Below, one piece after another: positions 27,947-37,037 of a stretch of DNA of 64,000 nucleotides. Each line of letters opens with the position of its first letter. Position 1 is the first letter of the stretch. The position numbers were made by a program, and so were the translations under genes. The stretch is from assembly GCA_001304875.1 (NCBI GenBank), contig BBZO01000011.1, positions 33,274-97,273 on the forward strand. The letters run 5' to 3'. Under the pieces are notes generated by a model, which did no database searches, was not told the origin of the DNA, and saw nothing but the letters and a program-made list of their open reading frames with translations. The stretch is from Clostridia bacterium UC5.1-2E3 (GTDB lineage Bacteria; Bacillota; Clostridia; Lachnospirales; Lachnospiraceae).

Positions 27947-28426
27947 ATGGCAAGTTTAAAAGCAATCTGGGAGCCCATCGACAAGGTTGTGTTCACCATC
28001 GTGAAGCATGTCTGCGTGATCATGCTGGCGGCGCTGGTGGCGATTGTATTCTATATCTTCGTGGGCCGTTATTTCTTACATTCTTCACCCATGTGGGGTG
28101 AGCCGATCTCCCTGTTCCTTTTAACCTGGATGAGTATTTTAGGTTCCTCCCTGGTATTAAGGACAGACGAGCATCTGAAGGTTACCATGTTTGACGAGAA
28201 AATGAGCAAGGGAGCCATCATGGCCACCGAGGTTCTGGCGACTGTGTGCATTCTGGCATTCTCGATCTTTATGATTATCTACGGCAGACAGCTCATGGTA
28301 CAGGCCAGAAGCAACACCATGGCGGGCGCAAACATCCCCTACGCGTGGATGTATCTGTCCCTGCCTGTGACCGGCGTTCTGTATATTTTTGCTCTGATTA
28401 CCCAGTGGACAAGGAGGATCGATTGA
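27947..28426 (+). CDS. TRAP transporter small permease (DctQ type)
   Basis: 159 residues, intact, four predicted transmembrane helices. The family signature around the second helix is visible: YIFVGRYFLHSSPMWGEPIS followed by LLTWMSILGSSLVLR. A GAGAGAAAGGG site precedes the ATG. Its TGA overlaps the dctM ATG (TGATG), so the two membrane subunits are coupled. Confidence 0.92.
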   Translation: MASLKAIWEPIDKVVFTIVKHVCVIMLAALVAIVFYIFVGRYFLHSSPMWGEPISLFLLTWMSILGSSLVLRTDEHLKVTMFDEKMSKGAIMATEVLATVCILAFSIFMIIYGRQLMVQARSNTMAGANIPYAWMYLSLPVTGVLYIFALITQWTRRID

Positions 28427-29724
28427 TGAGTACGACGGTAATTGCAACACTGCTTCTTGTGGGCGTATTTTTAGTTCTGGTATTTCTTCGCGTGCCGATC
28501 GTGTATGCCATAGGAATCGCCTCCCTGATTGATTTCTTTTACTTAGGGATCAACCCGATGCAGATGGCCTTAAAGGTCATCGCAGGACTTAACTCCTACA
28601 CGCTTCTCGCGGTTCCGTTCTTCATTCTGATGGGCGAGCTGATGAGCGCGGGCGGCATCACTGACACGCTGATCGACTTTTCCAAAGAACTGGTGGGCTG
28701 GTTCAGAGGCGGCGCGGCATGGTAAACGTGTTGCATCCTTCTTCTTCGGCGGTATCTCCGGTTCCTCCTCCGCGGACTGCGCGTCCTTAGGACCCATCGA
28801 GATCAAGATGATGGAAGAGCAGGGCTACGACAGAGAGTTCTCCACCTGTCTGACCATGGCCAGCTCCGTTGAGGGTATCCTGGTTCCGCCCAGCCAGAAC
28901 ATGGTTATCTACACATTGGCGGCGGCCGGCGTTACCAGCGTCTCCATCGGACAGCTGTTCCTGGCCGGATATGTTCCCGGCGCGGTTCTGTCCCTGACGC
29001 TGATGGTTTACTCCTACTATTACTCCAAGAAGCACGACATCCCGGTGACCGGAAGATTCGACATTGTGAAATGTGCCCGTTCCTTCATGCGCGCCATCTG
29101 GGGAATGCTCTCCGTGCTGTTCGTGGTTGTCGGCGTTATCGCCGGCGTGTTCACCACAACCGAGTCCGCGGCCTGCGCCGTTGTGTGGTCCTTAATCGTC
29201 GGTTTGTTTATCTACAAGGGCTTTGGCCTTAAAGATATCCCGGGAATCTTCCACAACGTGACCATGACCCTGGGCAAGGTGCTGATCCTTCTGGGCGTGT
29301 CCGGTGCGTTTACATACCTCTTAACCTACTTGAAGGTGCCGGAGCAGGTGTCCGGAGTGCTGTTCTCCATCACCGACAACAAGATTTTAATTCTTATTAT
29401 GCTTAACGTGCTGATGCTGCTTTTAGGATGCCTGATCGAGATGGCCTGCTTAATCCTCATGCTTACGCCGGTGATCCTGCCGATCTGGATGTCCTTAGGC
29501 TGTCCCCGATCCATCTGGGCGTCGTGATGGTTCTCAACCTGGGTATCGGTCTTCTGACCCCGCCGGTTGGCTCCACCCTGTTCATCGGCAGCGCGATCTC
29601 CGGAATCAAGATCGAGAAGCTGTCCAAGCACATGATTCCGTTCTACCTGGTAATGGGAATCGCTCTTCTGATTCTCACATACTTCCCGCAGTCCTTCATG
29701 TGGCTGCCCAACATGGCTTACTAA
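28426..29724 (+). CDS. TRAP transporter large permease (DctM type; three frameshifts)
   Basis: About 432 residues, 12-13 transmembrane helices. N-terminal part VFLVLVFLRVPIVYAIGIAS and TLLAVPFFILMGELMSAGGI; after two close breaks near 28720 and 28733 come FFFGGISGSSSADCASLG and VPPSQNMVIY; a third near 29500 precedes SPIHLGVVMVLNLGIGLLTP. Each break is repaired by one base (for example TTGCA to TTGGCA). All conserved DctM motifs are kept, so the transporter is probably functional. Confidence 0.92.
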
Positions 29725-29740
29725 TAAGGAGTGATTTGAC

Positions 29741-30448
29741 ATGGCACAGTGGAAAAATGATGAAGAAATGTTTGCTCTCATGAAAGAGAAGCTTTACACC
29801 CCCGTGGTGGGAGATATTCTGGATCAGATGGGCTATAAGCACCAGTTTCTTCCGGCAAATATAAGACCTCTGGAGGCGCTGGTTCCGGCGGACGCATACA
29901 TCGACCGCAGCCAGCCGGACAACCGGTTAAAGGTGGCAGGCTATGCCTGCACCGTTCTGGAAAACGATGTGTTCGAGAGCCCGAAGAAACCCTTCGGATA
30001 TCTGACCGAGGCCCTCGACCAGCTGAAACCCGGCGAAGTTTACATTGCCACCGGCGCACACCACAGCGCGCTCTGGGGCGAGCTTCTGACTGCCACCGCC
30101 AAGGCGAGAGGCGCGGTTGGCGCAGTTCTGGACGGCTACAGCAGAGACACGCCCCAGGTTCTGGGACAGAATTTCCCGGTATTCTGCACCCAGTGCTGGG
30201 CGCAGGATTCCTCCGTCCGGACCTACGTGTGCGACTACCGCTGCACCATTGAGATCGGACAGGTGACCATTCACGACGGCGATCTGGTATTCGGCGATAT
30301 CGACGGCGTCCTCATCATCCCGAAGGAGTTAAAGGACGAGGTCATCGAGAAGGCGCTGGAGAAAGCGGCCGGCGAGAAGACCGTGAGAAAAGCCATTGAG
30401 GGCGGCATGTCCGCCACCCAGGCGTTTGCCGAGTTCGGTATTCTGTAA
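29741..30448 (+). CDS. RraA-family protein (HMG/CHA aldolase-like)
   Basis: 235 residues, intact. RraA-fold enzymes include 4-hydroxy-4-methyl-2-oxoglutarate aldolases and oxaloacetate decarboxylases. The family motif GAVGAVLDGYSRDTPQV (loop with the substrate Arg/Asp) and HDGDLVFGDIDGVLIIPKE are clear. An AAGGAG site precedes the ATG. In sugar-acid operons such proteins probably cleave or decarboxylate a keto-acid intermediate; the real substrate is unknown. Confidence 0.9.
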   Translation: MAQWKNDEEMFALMKEKLYTPVVGDILDQMGYKHQFLPANIRPLEALVPADAYIDRSQPDNRLKVAGYACTVLENDVFESPKKPFGYLTEALDQLKPGEVYIATGAHHSALWGELLTATAKARGAVGAVLDGYSRDTPQVLGQNFPVFCTQCWAQDSSVRTYVCDYRCTIEIGQVTIHDGDLVFGDIDGVLIIPKELKDEVIEKALEKAAGEKTVRKAIEGGMSATQAFAEFGIL

Positions 30449-30460
30449 AGAGGTCATTCC

Positions 30461-30794
30461 ATGGAAATAAGACAGCATTCAGATCGATCTGAAAGACAAC
30501 GTCGCCACTGCCCTGGCGGAGCTTACGGCCGGGGACGAGGCGAAGCTGATCGGAGACCACGAAAAAGAATATGTAAAAGCAGCCACCGACGTCCCCACGG
30601 GCCACAAGCTGGCCCTTCGGGATATCGCGTCGGGGGAGAAGATCATAAAATATGGTGTTGTCATCGGACGGGCCACCGCGGATATCCCGCAGGGGGCATG
30701 GGTGCACCTGCATGTGATGCAGAGCATTTACGACGAGAGGTCCAGCCATCTGGACATCAACACGGGAGCGCCGAAGGACACGAAATATGAGTGA
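30461..30794 (+). CDS. UxaA-family dehydratase, small (SAF domain) subunit (frameshift)
   Basis: About 110 residues, the N-terminal half of altronate/galactarate dehydratases encoded separately, as in many Firmicutes. A break near 30477 lies right after the start; then IDLKDNVATALAEL and the SAF motif HKLALRDIASGEKIIKYG, VIGRATADIPQGAWVHLH are visible. It overlaps the large subunit by 8 nt. Function: dehydration of a sugar acid to a 2-keto-3-deoxy acid together with the next gene. Confidence 0.87.
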
Positions 30795-32027
30795 TGAGAA
30801 GAGAACCGGCCTGGAGAATATCACCTGGCTGGGATATGAGAGAAAAAGCGGTGCGCCGGGAATCCGGAACCGGATCCTGGTGATCTACACCGTGAAATGC
30901 TCCGAGTTTGTGGCGCGCCGGATCGTGGAGCGTTCCGGGCACACGGACGTGGAGCTCATCGGTTTTGACGGCTGCACGGACAATCAGTACGCCGTGGATC
31001 TGCTGATCAGCATGATCCGTCACCCCAATGTGGGCGCGGTTCTGGCCGTGGGCCTGGGCTGCGAGTACATACAGCCGGAGTGGCTGTCTGACATCGCGAA
31101 GAAGGAGGGAAAGTCTGCCGCCTGGATGTTCATTCAGAACGAGGGCGGAACCCGCCCGGCGGTGGAGAAGGGCCTCTCCTGGGTGAAGGAGACGCTGGAG
31201 ACGCTTAAAGATACGCCCCGTGTGATCATGGGCCTTAAGGATCTGGTCATCGGCGCCGAGTGCGGCGGCAGTGATTACACCAGCGGGCTGGCGGGAAATG
31301 TGGTCGTGGGCCGTTTCTACGACAAGCTGGTGGATCTGGGCGGAACGGCGATTTTTGAGGAGATTGTGGAGGCCATCGGTCTCGACAGCCTTCTGATCGG
31401 GCGTGCCGCCAGCGAGCAGGCCGCGAAGGAGCTGCGCTACACCTACGACAAAGCGCTTGACTACTGTAAATCCGTGCGCCAGTATTCCGTGAGCCCCGGC
31501 AATTTCGCCGGAGGGCTCTCCACCATCGAGGAGAAGAGCATGGGTGCCGTCATAAAGAGCGGAAGCCGCCCGATCCAGGGTGTGACGAAGGTCTCCGTGC
31601 CTCCGCTGCGAAACGGCCTCTGGCTTTTAGATTCCACGCCGGATCCCCACTGGATGCAGTTCGGGATCACCAACCCCAACGACAACGAGGGGCTGATGGA
31701 TCTGGCCAGCTGCGGAGCCCACATCGTATTTCTGGTGACGGGCCGCGGAAATGTGGTCGGAAGCGCCGTGGCGCCCTGCATCAAGATCACGGGGAACCAT
31801 GAGACATACAGCCGGATGGCGGAGGACATGGATTTGACGCCAGCCCCATTCTGCGCGGAGAGCTGAGCCAGGACGAGATGGCCGTGAAGCTGGCCGAGTG
31901 CGTGGCTGAAACCGCCGCCGGGACCCCGACGAAGAGCGAGGCCCTGGGGCACCGGGAATTTTTCATTCCCTATAAATATCAGGAAAAACAGGTTGCCTTC
32001 AAACGGGCATGTGAAGAAGATTCATAA
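30787..32027 (+). CDS. UxaA-family dehydratase, large subunit (frameshift)
   Basis: About 413 residues. It has the GARD-type motifs: YERKSGAPGIRNRILVIYTV, GFDGCTDNQYAV, GLGCEYIQPE, GAECGGSDYTSGLAGN and TGRGNVVGSAVAPCIKITGN. Cysteines for the iron site are present. A frameshift near 31835 cuts off the last ~60 residues (ASPILRGELSQDEMAVKL...), which continue in the other frame to 32027. It works with the SAF subunit upstream. Altronate is plausible because uxaC is nearby. Confidence 0.88.
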
Positions 32028-32042
32028 ATAGGAGAGAGAGTT

Positions 32043-32842
32043 ATGGCTGCATTCACAGACGAAGAAATGAACACATTCAGTATGGCGAAATGGTATGATT
32101 TGTCGGGCCAGGTCGCATCGTGACAGGGGGAGCCACAGGACTCGGGCTGGCAGTCACCAGATGCCTGGTGAGCGCCGGGGCGAAGGTCTGCGTGGTCAGC
32201 TCCCGGACGCCCGAACAGGCGGCTGAGACCATGGCCGAGTTTGGAGATAAAGCTGCGTTTTATCAGTTTGACATCGCCGACACGGACCATGCGAAGGATC
32301 TGGTGGAGAAAATCGTGGCCGACCAGGGCCGCGTGGATATTCTGGTGAACAACGCCGGAAACCACTGCAAGAAATACATCTGGGATATGACCGTGGACGA
32401 GTACAAGGATGTCTTAAACGTGCATCTGGTGGGCTCTTTCGCGCTCACCAAGGCCGTTGTGCCTTACATGAAGGAGCAGAAGCGCGGACGCATCATTTTC
32501 CAGGCCAGCATGACCAGCTACATCGGACAGCCCCAGGTGTCCGGCTATTCCACCGCGAAGGCGGGATTTCTGGGTCTTATCCACACGCTGACCGCGGAGC
32601 TGGCCGAGTACGGCGTCACCGTAAACGCCATCGCTCCCGGCTGGATTGACACGCCGATGTTCCACAAGGCGGTGGACAACGACCCGCCGCGCCTGGCCAA
32701 GATCATGGGCCGCATCCCGGCAAAGACCGTGGGAGATCCCATGGACGTGGGCATGTGCGCCGCATTTCTGTGCAGCGACGCTGCCCGGTATATCAGCGGA
32801 AGCTGCATTCCGGTGGACGGCGGCGCTCTGATCGGATTTTAA
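32043..32842 (+). CDS. SDR-family oxidoreductase, sugar-acid type (frameshift near the start)
   Basis: About 266 residues. The N-terminal leader MAAFTDEEMNTFSMAKWYDL precedes the cofactor loop TGGATGLG; a lost base near 32113 separates them. NNAGNH, the catalytic YSTAK and APGWIDTPM are conserved, and the end is VDGGALIGF. Similar to gluconate 5-dehydrogenase/KduD and fructuronate reductase-like SDRs. It closes the operon before a terminator; a role next to UxaA/UxaC as uronate or keto-acid reductase is inferred. Confidence 0.88.
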
Positions 32843-32848
32843 CACAGG

Positions 32849-32877
32849 ATGCCCGCCAAAAAGCGGGCATTACTTTT
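32849..32877 (+). terminator. Terminator after the TRAP-UxaA operon
   Basis: Perfect 8-bp stem ATGCCCGC / GCGGGCAT with loop CAAAAA, followed by TACTTTTA. It separates the TRAP operon from uxaC, which may have readthrough transcription. Confidence 0.82.
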
Positions 32878-32901
32878 ATCTAGGAAAGAAGGAAAAGCGG
32901 G

Positions 32902-34312
32902 ATGAATACGAAATTTGACGAGGAATTATTTCTCACAAACAAAACGGGCAGAGAGCTCTATCACAAATACGCGGAGCAGCTGCCCATCATCGACTATCAC
33001 TGCCACCTGCAGCCCTCGGAGATTGCTGAGAATAAGGAGTTCGAGGATCTGGGCGAGATGTGGCTTCGCGGGGACCACTATAAATGGCGCGCCATGCGCA
33101 CCTTCGGCATCGACGAGAAATATATCACCGGAGACGCCAGCTACCACGACAAGTACATGGCGTTCGCGGCCATTCTGCCGAAGCTTATAGGCAATCCCAT
33201 CTATATCTGGTGCGCCCTGGAGCTCAAGCGGTATTTTGACATCGACGAGCCCCTCACCGAGGAGAACGCCGAGGAGATTTACCGGAAGACCACGGCGATG
33301 ATCAAGGAGAAGCACATGACCCGCCGCTGGTGCATGGAGCACTCCAATGTGAAGCTGGTGAGCACCACCGAGGACCCGGTGGACGATTTGAGATACCACA
33401 TCGCGCTTAACAAGGAGAAAATGTTCACCCGCGTGATCACGGCCTTCCGCCCGGACAAGGCGATGTTCCTGGAGGAGGAGACCTTTGCCGATTATCTGAA
33501 CACGCTGGCGGAGGTGTCCGGCGTGGAGATCACGTCCTTTGAGACCATGTTAAACGCGCTGGAAAACCGGCTTAAATTCTTTAAGGAAATCACGGGAACC
33601 ACCGTCAGCGACGACGGAATCCCGCACTTTACATGGGCCGACTACACGATGGAGGAGATCGGAGCGATCTTCGAGAAGGCCAGAAAGAACGAGCCGGTGA
33701 GCGAGCACGAGGCCGACCAGTACCGGAGCGCGTTCCTCTATGAGATGGCGCGCATGTATAACCGCAACGGCTACGTGATGCAGCTTCACATCGGAACCTA
33801 TCTGGACGCCAACACCACGGGCGTGAAGAACGTCGGAAAATCCACGGGATTTGACTGTGTGGACGACCAGTGCGCGGTGACCAGCGTCGGCGAGCTGTTA
33901 AACCGGCTGACTATTGCTGGGGAGCTCCCGAAGACGATTCTCTATCCGCTGGACGGGACGAAGATCGAGAGCTGGGCGATTCTGGCCGCCGGATTCTGCG
34001 ACAACGGCGTGAAGGCCAAGGTTCAGCTGGGCGCGCCTGGTGGTTCAACGACCAGCCTTCGGCATCCAGAGACAGTTTGAGTCCTGCGCCAACCTTTACC
34101 CGGTCAGCCTGTCCGTGGGAATGCTGACCGACAGCAGAAGCTTCATCTCCTACCCGCGCCACGAGCTGTACCGCCGCGTGCTGTGCAACTACTTCGGCGA
34201 GCTGGTGGAGAGAGGAGAGTATTTCTCCGGCGAGGCTGCGCTCAAGCAGATGATCGAGGATGTCTGCTTTAACAATGTCAACGAGTTCTTTGGATTTGGC
34301 GCGGAGATGTGA
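32902..34312 (+). CDS. uxaC: Glucuronate isomerase (two frameshifts)
   Basis: Amidohydrolase-fold enzyme converting D-glucuronate to fructuronate and galacturonate to tagaturonate. About 470 residues. DYHCHLQPSEIAENK carries the metal histidines, followed by WRAMRTFGIDE, STTEDPVDDL, AFRPDKAMF and QLHIGTYLDANT. Two breaks near 34037 and 34058 bracket the WWFNDQ and FGIQRQFE segment; after that VGMLTDSRSFISYPRHE through FNNVNEFF are normal. A GAAAGAAGGAAAAG site precedes the ATG. It anchors the locus to hexuronate use. Confidence 0.94.
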
Positions 34313-34316
34313 TGCG

Positions 34317-35225
34317 ATGTTTGATGTAGAGAAAAAGGGCGTGCTGGTCGAGTGGACCGGCACGCCTGTGCCAGATGGAGCTGTGCCAGATGGAGCTGCG
34401 CCGGATGGGGTTGTGCCGGATAGGTTTGTGTCGGATGGGGCTGCGGGCGCGGTGCGCGGACATGTGATCATATGCCCGGGCGGAGGATATCAGTGGCACT
34501 CGCCCCGCGAGGCGAAGTCTGTGGCGCGCGCCTTCGCGGCGCGCGGGTGGAAACCGTGGGTGCTCTATTATCCGGTGGCCGGACAGGAGGATGAACGGAG
34601 CTGTGCGGGAACGCAGTCTCCGCTTGAGGAAATACAGGAACCGCTTCATGAAATACCTCTGGGGACGGCTCCGCTTCTGAGTGCGGCGGACGCGATGCGC
34701 CGCGTCCGCGCGGCGGCTGCGGGAAACCGGTGATTCTCTGCGGCTTTTCCGCGGGCGCATGTGGCGGCCAGCCTGGGCGTGCACTGGAAGGACGGCGGGC
34801 TGTTTTCAGCAGAAGACCAGGCTGCCGTACGGCCCGATGCGCTGATTCTGGGGTATCCGGTGATCACTGCCGGGGAGTACGCACACCGGGAGAGTATAGA
34901 GATGCTGGCCGGGGACGGTCCGGCGGAGTATTACAGCCTGGAAAACTTTGTGGACGAACAGACGCCGCCGGCGTTTATCTGGCACACGGCTGCGGATTCC
35001 ACGGTTTCTGTGCAGAACAGCCTGCTGTTCGCGGGGGCTCTGGCGAACAAGAAGGTTCCGTTTGAGCTGCACATCTATCCTTACGGCGAGCACGGACTGT
35101 CCTTAGCCACGAAAGAGGTGGAGGAGCCGGAAAAGAAAAGATACGCTGACGCCCATGTGGCCGGATGGTTCGGGCAGTGCGCAGAGTGGCTGGAGGAGAT
35201 GTTTGGCGGGAAGCGGGCGGAATGA
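34317..35225 (+). CDS. Alpha/beta-hydrolase, acetyl-esterase-like (two frameshifts)
   Basis: About 303 residues. The oxyanion segment ICPGGGYQWHSPREA is followed by the nucleophile elbow GFSAG (near 34750, split by two breaks at about 34730 and 34757), an Asp in AADSTVSVQNS and the His in YGEHGLSL. Near the N-terminus, five tandem 15-nt units encode PDGA-like repeats between the first strand and the hydrolase fold. It starts 5 nt after uxaC. Such esterases deacetylate xylan or uronate oligomers, which suits the sugar-acid locus. Confidence 0.85.
34368..34442 (+). repeat. Five 15-nt tandem repeats coding PDGA-type units
   Basis: The motif GTGCCAGATGGAGCT and four diverged copies lie in frame, giving VPDGA, VPDGA, APDGV, VPDRF, VSDGA. 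Copy number may vary between strains by slippage. The insert sits in a loop between two core strands. Confidence 0.75.
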
Positions 35226-35275
35226 GAGGCCTGTGATCTGGCGGTAAATAACGAAAGCAGTTGTTTAGATTTTAT

Positions 35276-35300
35276 GGGGCTATCTATCTCAGACAGCCCC
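35276..35300 (+). terminator. Terminator after the esterase
   Basis: Stem GGGGCTATCT / AGACAGCCCC with one mismatched pair and a short loop, followed by TTCC. It probably ends the uxaC-esterase transcript. The poor T-run lowers confidence. Confidence 0.6.
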
Positions 35301-35353
35301 TTCCCTACAATATGCATGATTAAACAATTAAAAAATTTAAGTTAAGTCCTTTC

Positions 35354-36297
35354 TCAGGCTTTCCAGTATTCCCGCATCCGCGCCTCCGCCTCGGAGCGGC
35401 TTAAGGAAAATTTGTCCATGATGCGCTGGAGTGTACTGTCGTAGCTCTGATCCAGCTCGCGGCAGCTCTCGATAAGGGCTCGGGTGCCCTCCCGGATGCC
35501 TTTTTGAAGGCCCTCCCGGACACCTTTCTGGATCCCCTTGTTTTCCGCATAATCCAACATACTGCATGACATAACGTTCTCTCCTTTCTCTGATCGCTTT
35601 GTAATCTCCCGGCTCATCTCCCGGTATCTCTCGTCCCCGGTGAACTCCCGGAAGAAACCTAACATTTCTTTCACGTGCCGGATATTCCGGCGGCCTTCCG
35701 GTCCGGAGTAAAACTTCTCCTCCGTCCCCGTCCGTTTCGCATGGAAATACTCTGCCACAATCCGGAAATCCGAGGTGAAACGCTCTCTCACCTCACGAGG
35801 GAGAAAGGCCACCTCCACCAGATTGATCCTGTAGTCCGGCACCAGATCGATGATCTTATGCCAGCTGCGTCCATCCGCCGTTTTTCATTCTGCCGGACAA
35901 GCGCCTCCCGCAGGGACTGCGGAGCCTTCCAGTGCTCCAGTCCGTAGTAGAGCACAAAGGAAATCACCGGGTATTTTTTCCGCCTTCCCTTCTGCTGCTT
36001 ATAGGCGGCTCCGTCGTAGCTCATCATACGAAACACCATATCGTAGTCCTCGCCCGACTGATTTTCCAATCCAAAGAGCGCCAGCACCACACCCGACTGC
36101 GTGCAGTATTTCACAACGTCCCGGTACTGCTCCCGCTTCCGGCCGTCCGGGGCCTCATAGATCGAAGCGGTAGGCCCGGGCTTTAATGATTCCGGCGAAA
36201 CCAGCTCCTCGCCTCCAAATCCCAGCGCGTTCACGATGTCCGCAAATACGTCGTTGTGCTCCTCCAATGTCTTCTCCAGCAAATCCTTCTCTGCCAA
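35354..36297 (-). CDS. Rpn-family PD-(D/E)XK nuclease (putative transposase; frameshift)
   Basis: About 315 residues. The N-terminal nuclease domain runs from NDVFADIVN to the catalytic strand VLALFGLENQSGEDYDMVFR (E-x-Q), then YPVISFVLYYGLEHWKAP. The C-terminal part ends in a charged repeat region, ENKGIQKGVREGLQKGIREG, typical of the family. A frameshift near 35855 sits between them (HKIIDLVPDYRINLVEV). TTG 36297 is the likely start: AGGAGG is 7 nt away, while GTG 36303 is too close. Rpn proteins are recA-independent recombination nucleases. Confidence 0.87.
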
Positions 36298-36529
36298 AAG
36301 CACTCCTCCTTATCCTATGTCTGCGGAACAACTTACACGTATGAACTGCACCGCGATTTGAAATGAGATCTCTGGCCGAACCGGCCATAAAACACGGGAA
36401 TCTGTTCCCAAAAGATACGGTCCACGAATGAGACCGGAAATGTTTTCTTAAGTATAGCAGATTTTTAAAGCGGGCGCAATGGTAGATTTGTTCACAGCAG
36501 TATTGATAAACACGCGATAAACGCACAAA

Positions 36530-36576
36530 AAACGCGCGCGCGTGTTTTAAAATAAAATAAACACACGCGCGCGTTT
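36530..36576 (-). terminator. Alternating CG-rich hairpin, terminator of the PH-domain gene
   Basis: Two 18-nt arms, AAACGCGCGCGCGTGTTT (36530-36547) and AAACACACGCGCGCGTTT (36559-36576), are inverted with one or two mismatches around an A/T loop. On the minus strand the stem is followed by TTTTTTG, so it can terminate the gene ending at 36597. The arms are alternating purine-pyrimidine DNA, able to adopt the Z form; more CGCG runs lie on both sides (36511-36595). Confidence 0.72.
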
Positions 36577-36596
36577 CCGCGCGTTAAAATGACGCG

Positions 36597-37010
36597 TTAC
36601 TCGTGCTCTTCCTCCACCACATCGTGCATCTGCGCGTCCATCTCATCCTCGTCCCCGTGGCTTAAGAACTCCCTGGCGCTGACGCGGTTTCTCAGGCGCT
36701 CCTCCTCCACCTTGTTGGAGATCATTTCCTTCACCGAGTCGCAGTTTTTGACGTTTATCAGCTTCACACAGCCTAAGTCCATATCGGTGCTGTCAATGTG
36801 AATGGTTCCCAGGCCGAAAATGCGCTGCACCAGCGAACGGCTGAGGCTGATGTTGAGAATGCGGTAGAGGCGGACCTCCTCCTCGCGGGTATTTAAGAAA
36901 CCGGTTTCCACGAACAGCCGTCCTTCGTCCATACCGTACTTTGTGAAGGTCCACGGCAGGCCGCACCAGAGACGTTTTCTATCGTACCAGATCAAGTTTT
37001 CTTTTTTCAT
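36597..37010 (-). CDS. PH-domain (YdbS/bPH2-like) protein
   Basis: 137 residues, intact. The middle has the bacterial PH-domain pattern GRLFVETGFLNTREEEVRLY followed by RILNISLSRSLVQRIFGLGT and IHIDSTDMD, as in DUF304 proteins. No membrane helices are evident, unlike YdbS, so it may be a soluble version. The C-terminal tail is acidic and His/Glu-rich. AAAGGAG precedes the ATG. Function unknown. Confidence 0.85.
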   Translation of the reverse strand: MKKENLIWYDRKRLWCGLPWTFTKYGMDEGRLFVETGFLNTREEEVRLYRILNISLSRSLVQRIFGLGTIHIDSTDMDLGCVKLINVKNCDSVKEMISNKVEEERLRNRVSAREFLSHGDEDEMDAQMHDVVEEEHE

Positions 37011-37037
37011 GTGCGTTCTCCTTTATTTCCTTAAAAT

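Noticed and set aside
28700..28740. Programmed frameshift in the TRAP large permease
   Set aside because: Two different breaks within 15 nt, each repaired by one base, fit sequence error better than recoding.
35354..36297. Insertion sequence around the Rpn-family gene
   Set aside because: No terminal inverted repeats or target duplication seen; Rpn genes commonly stand alone.
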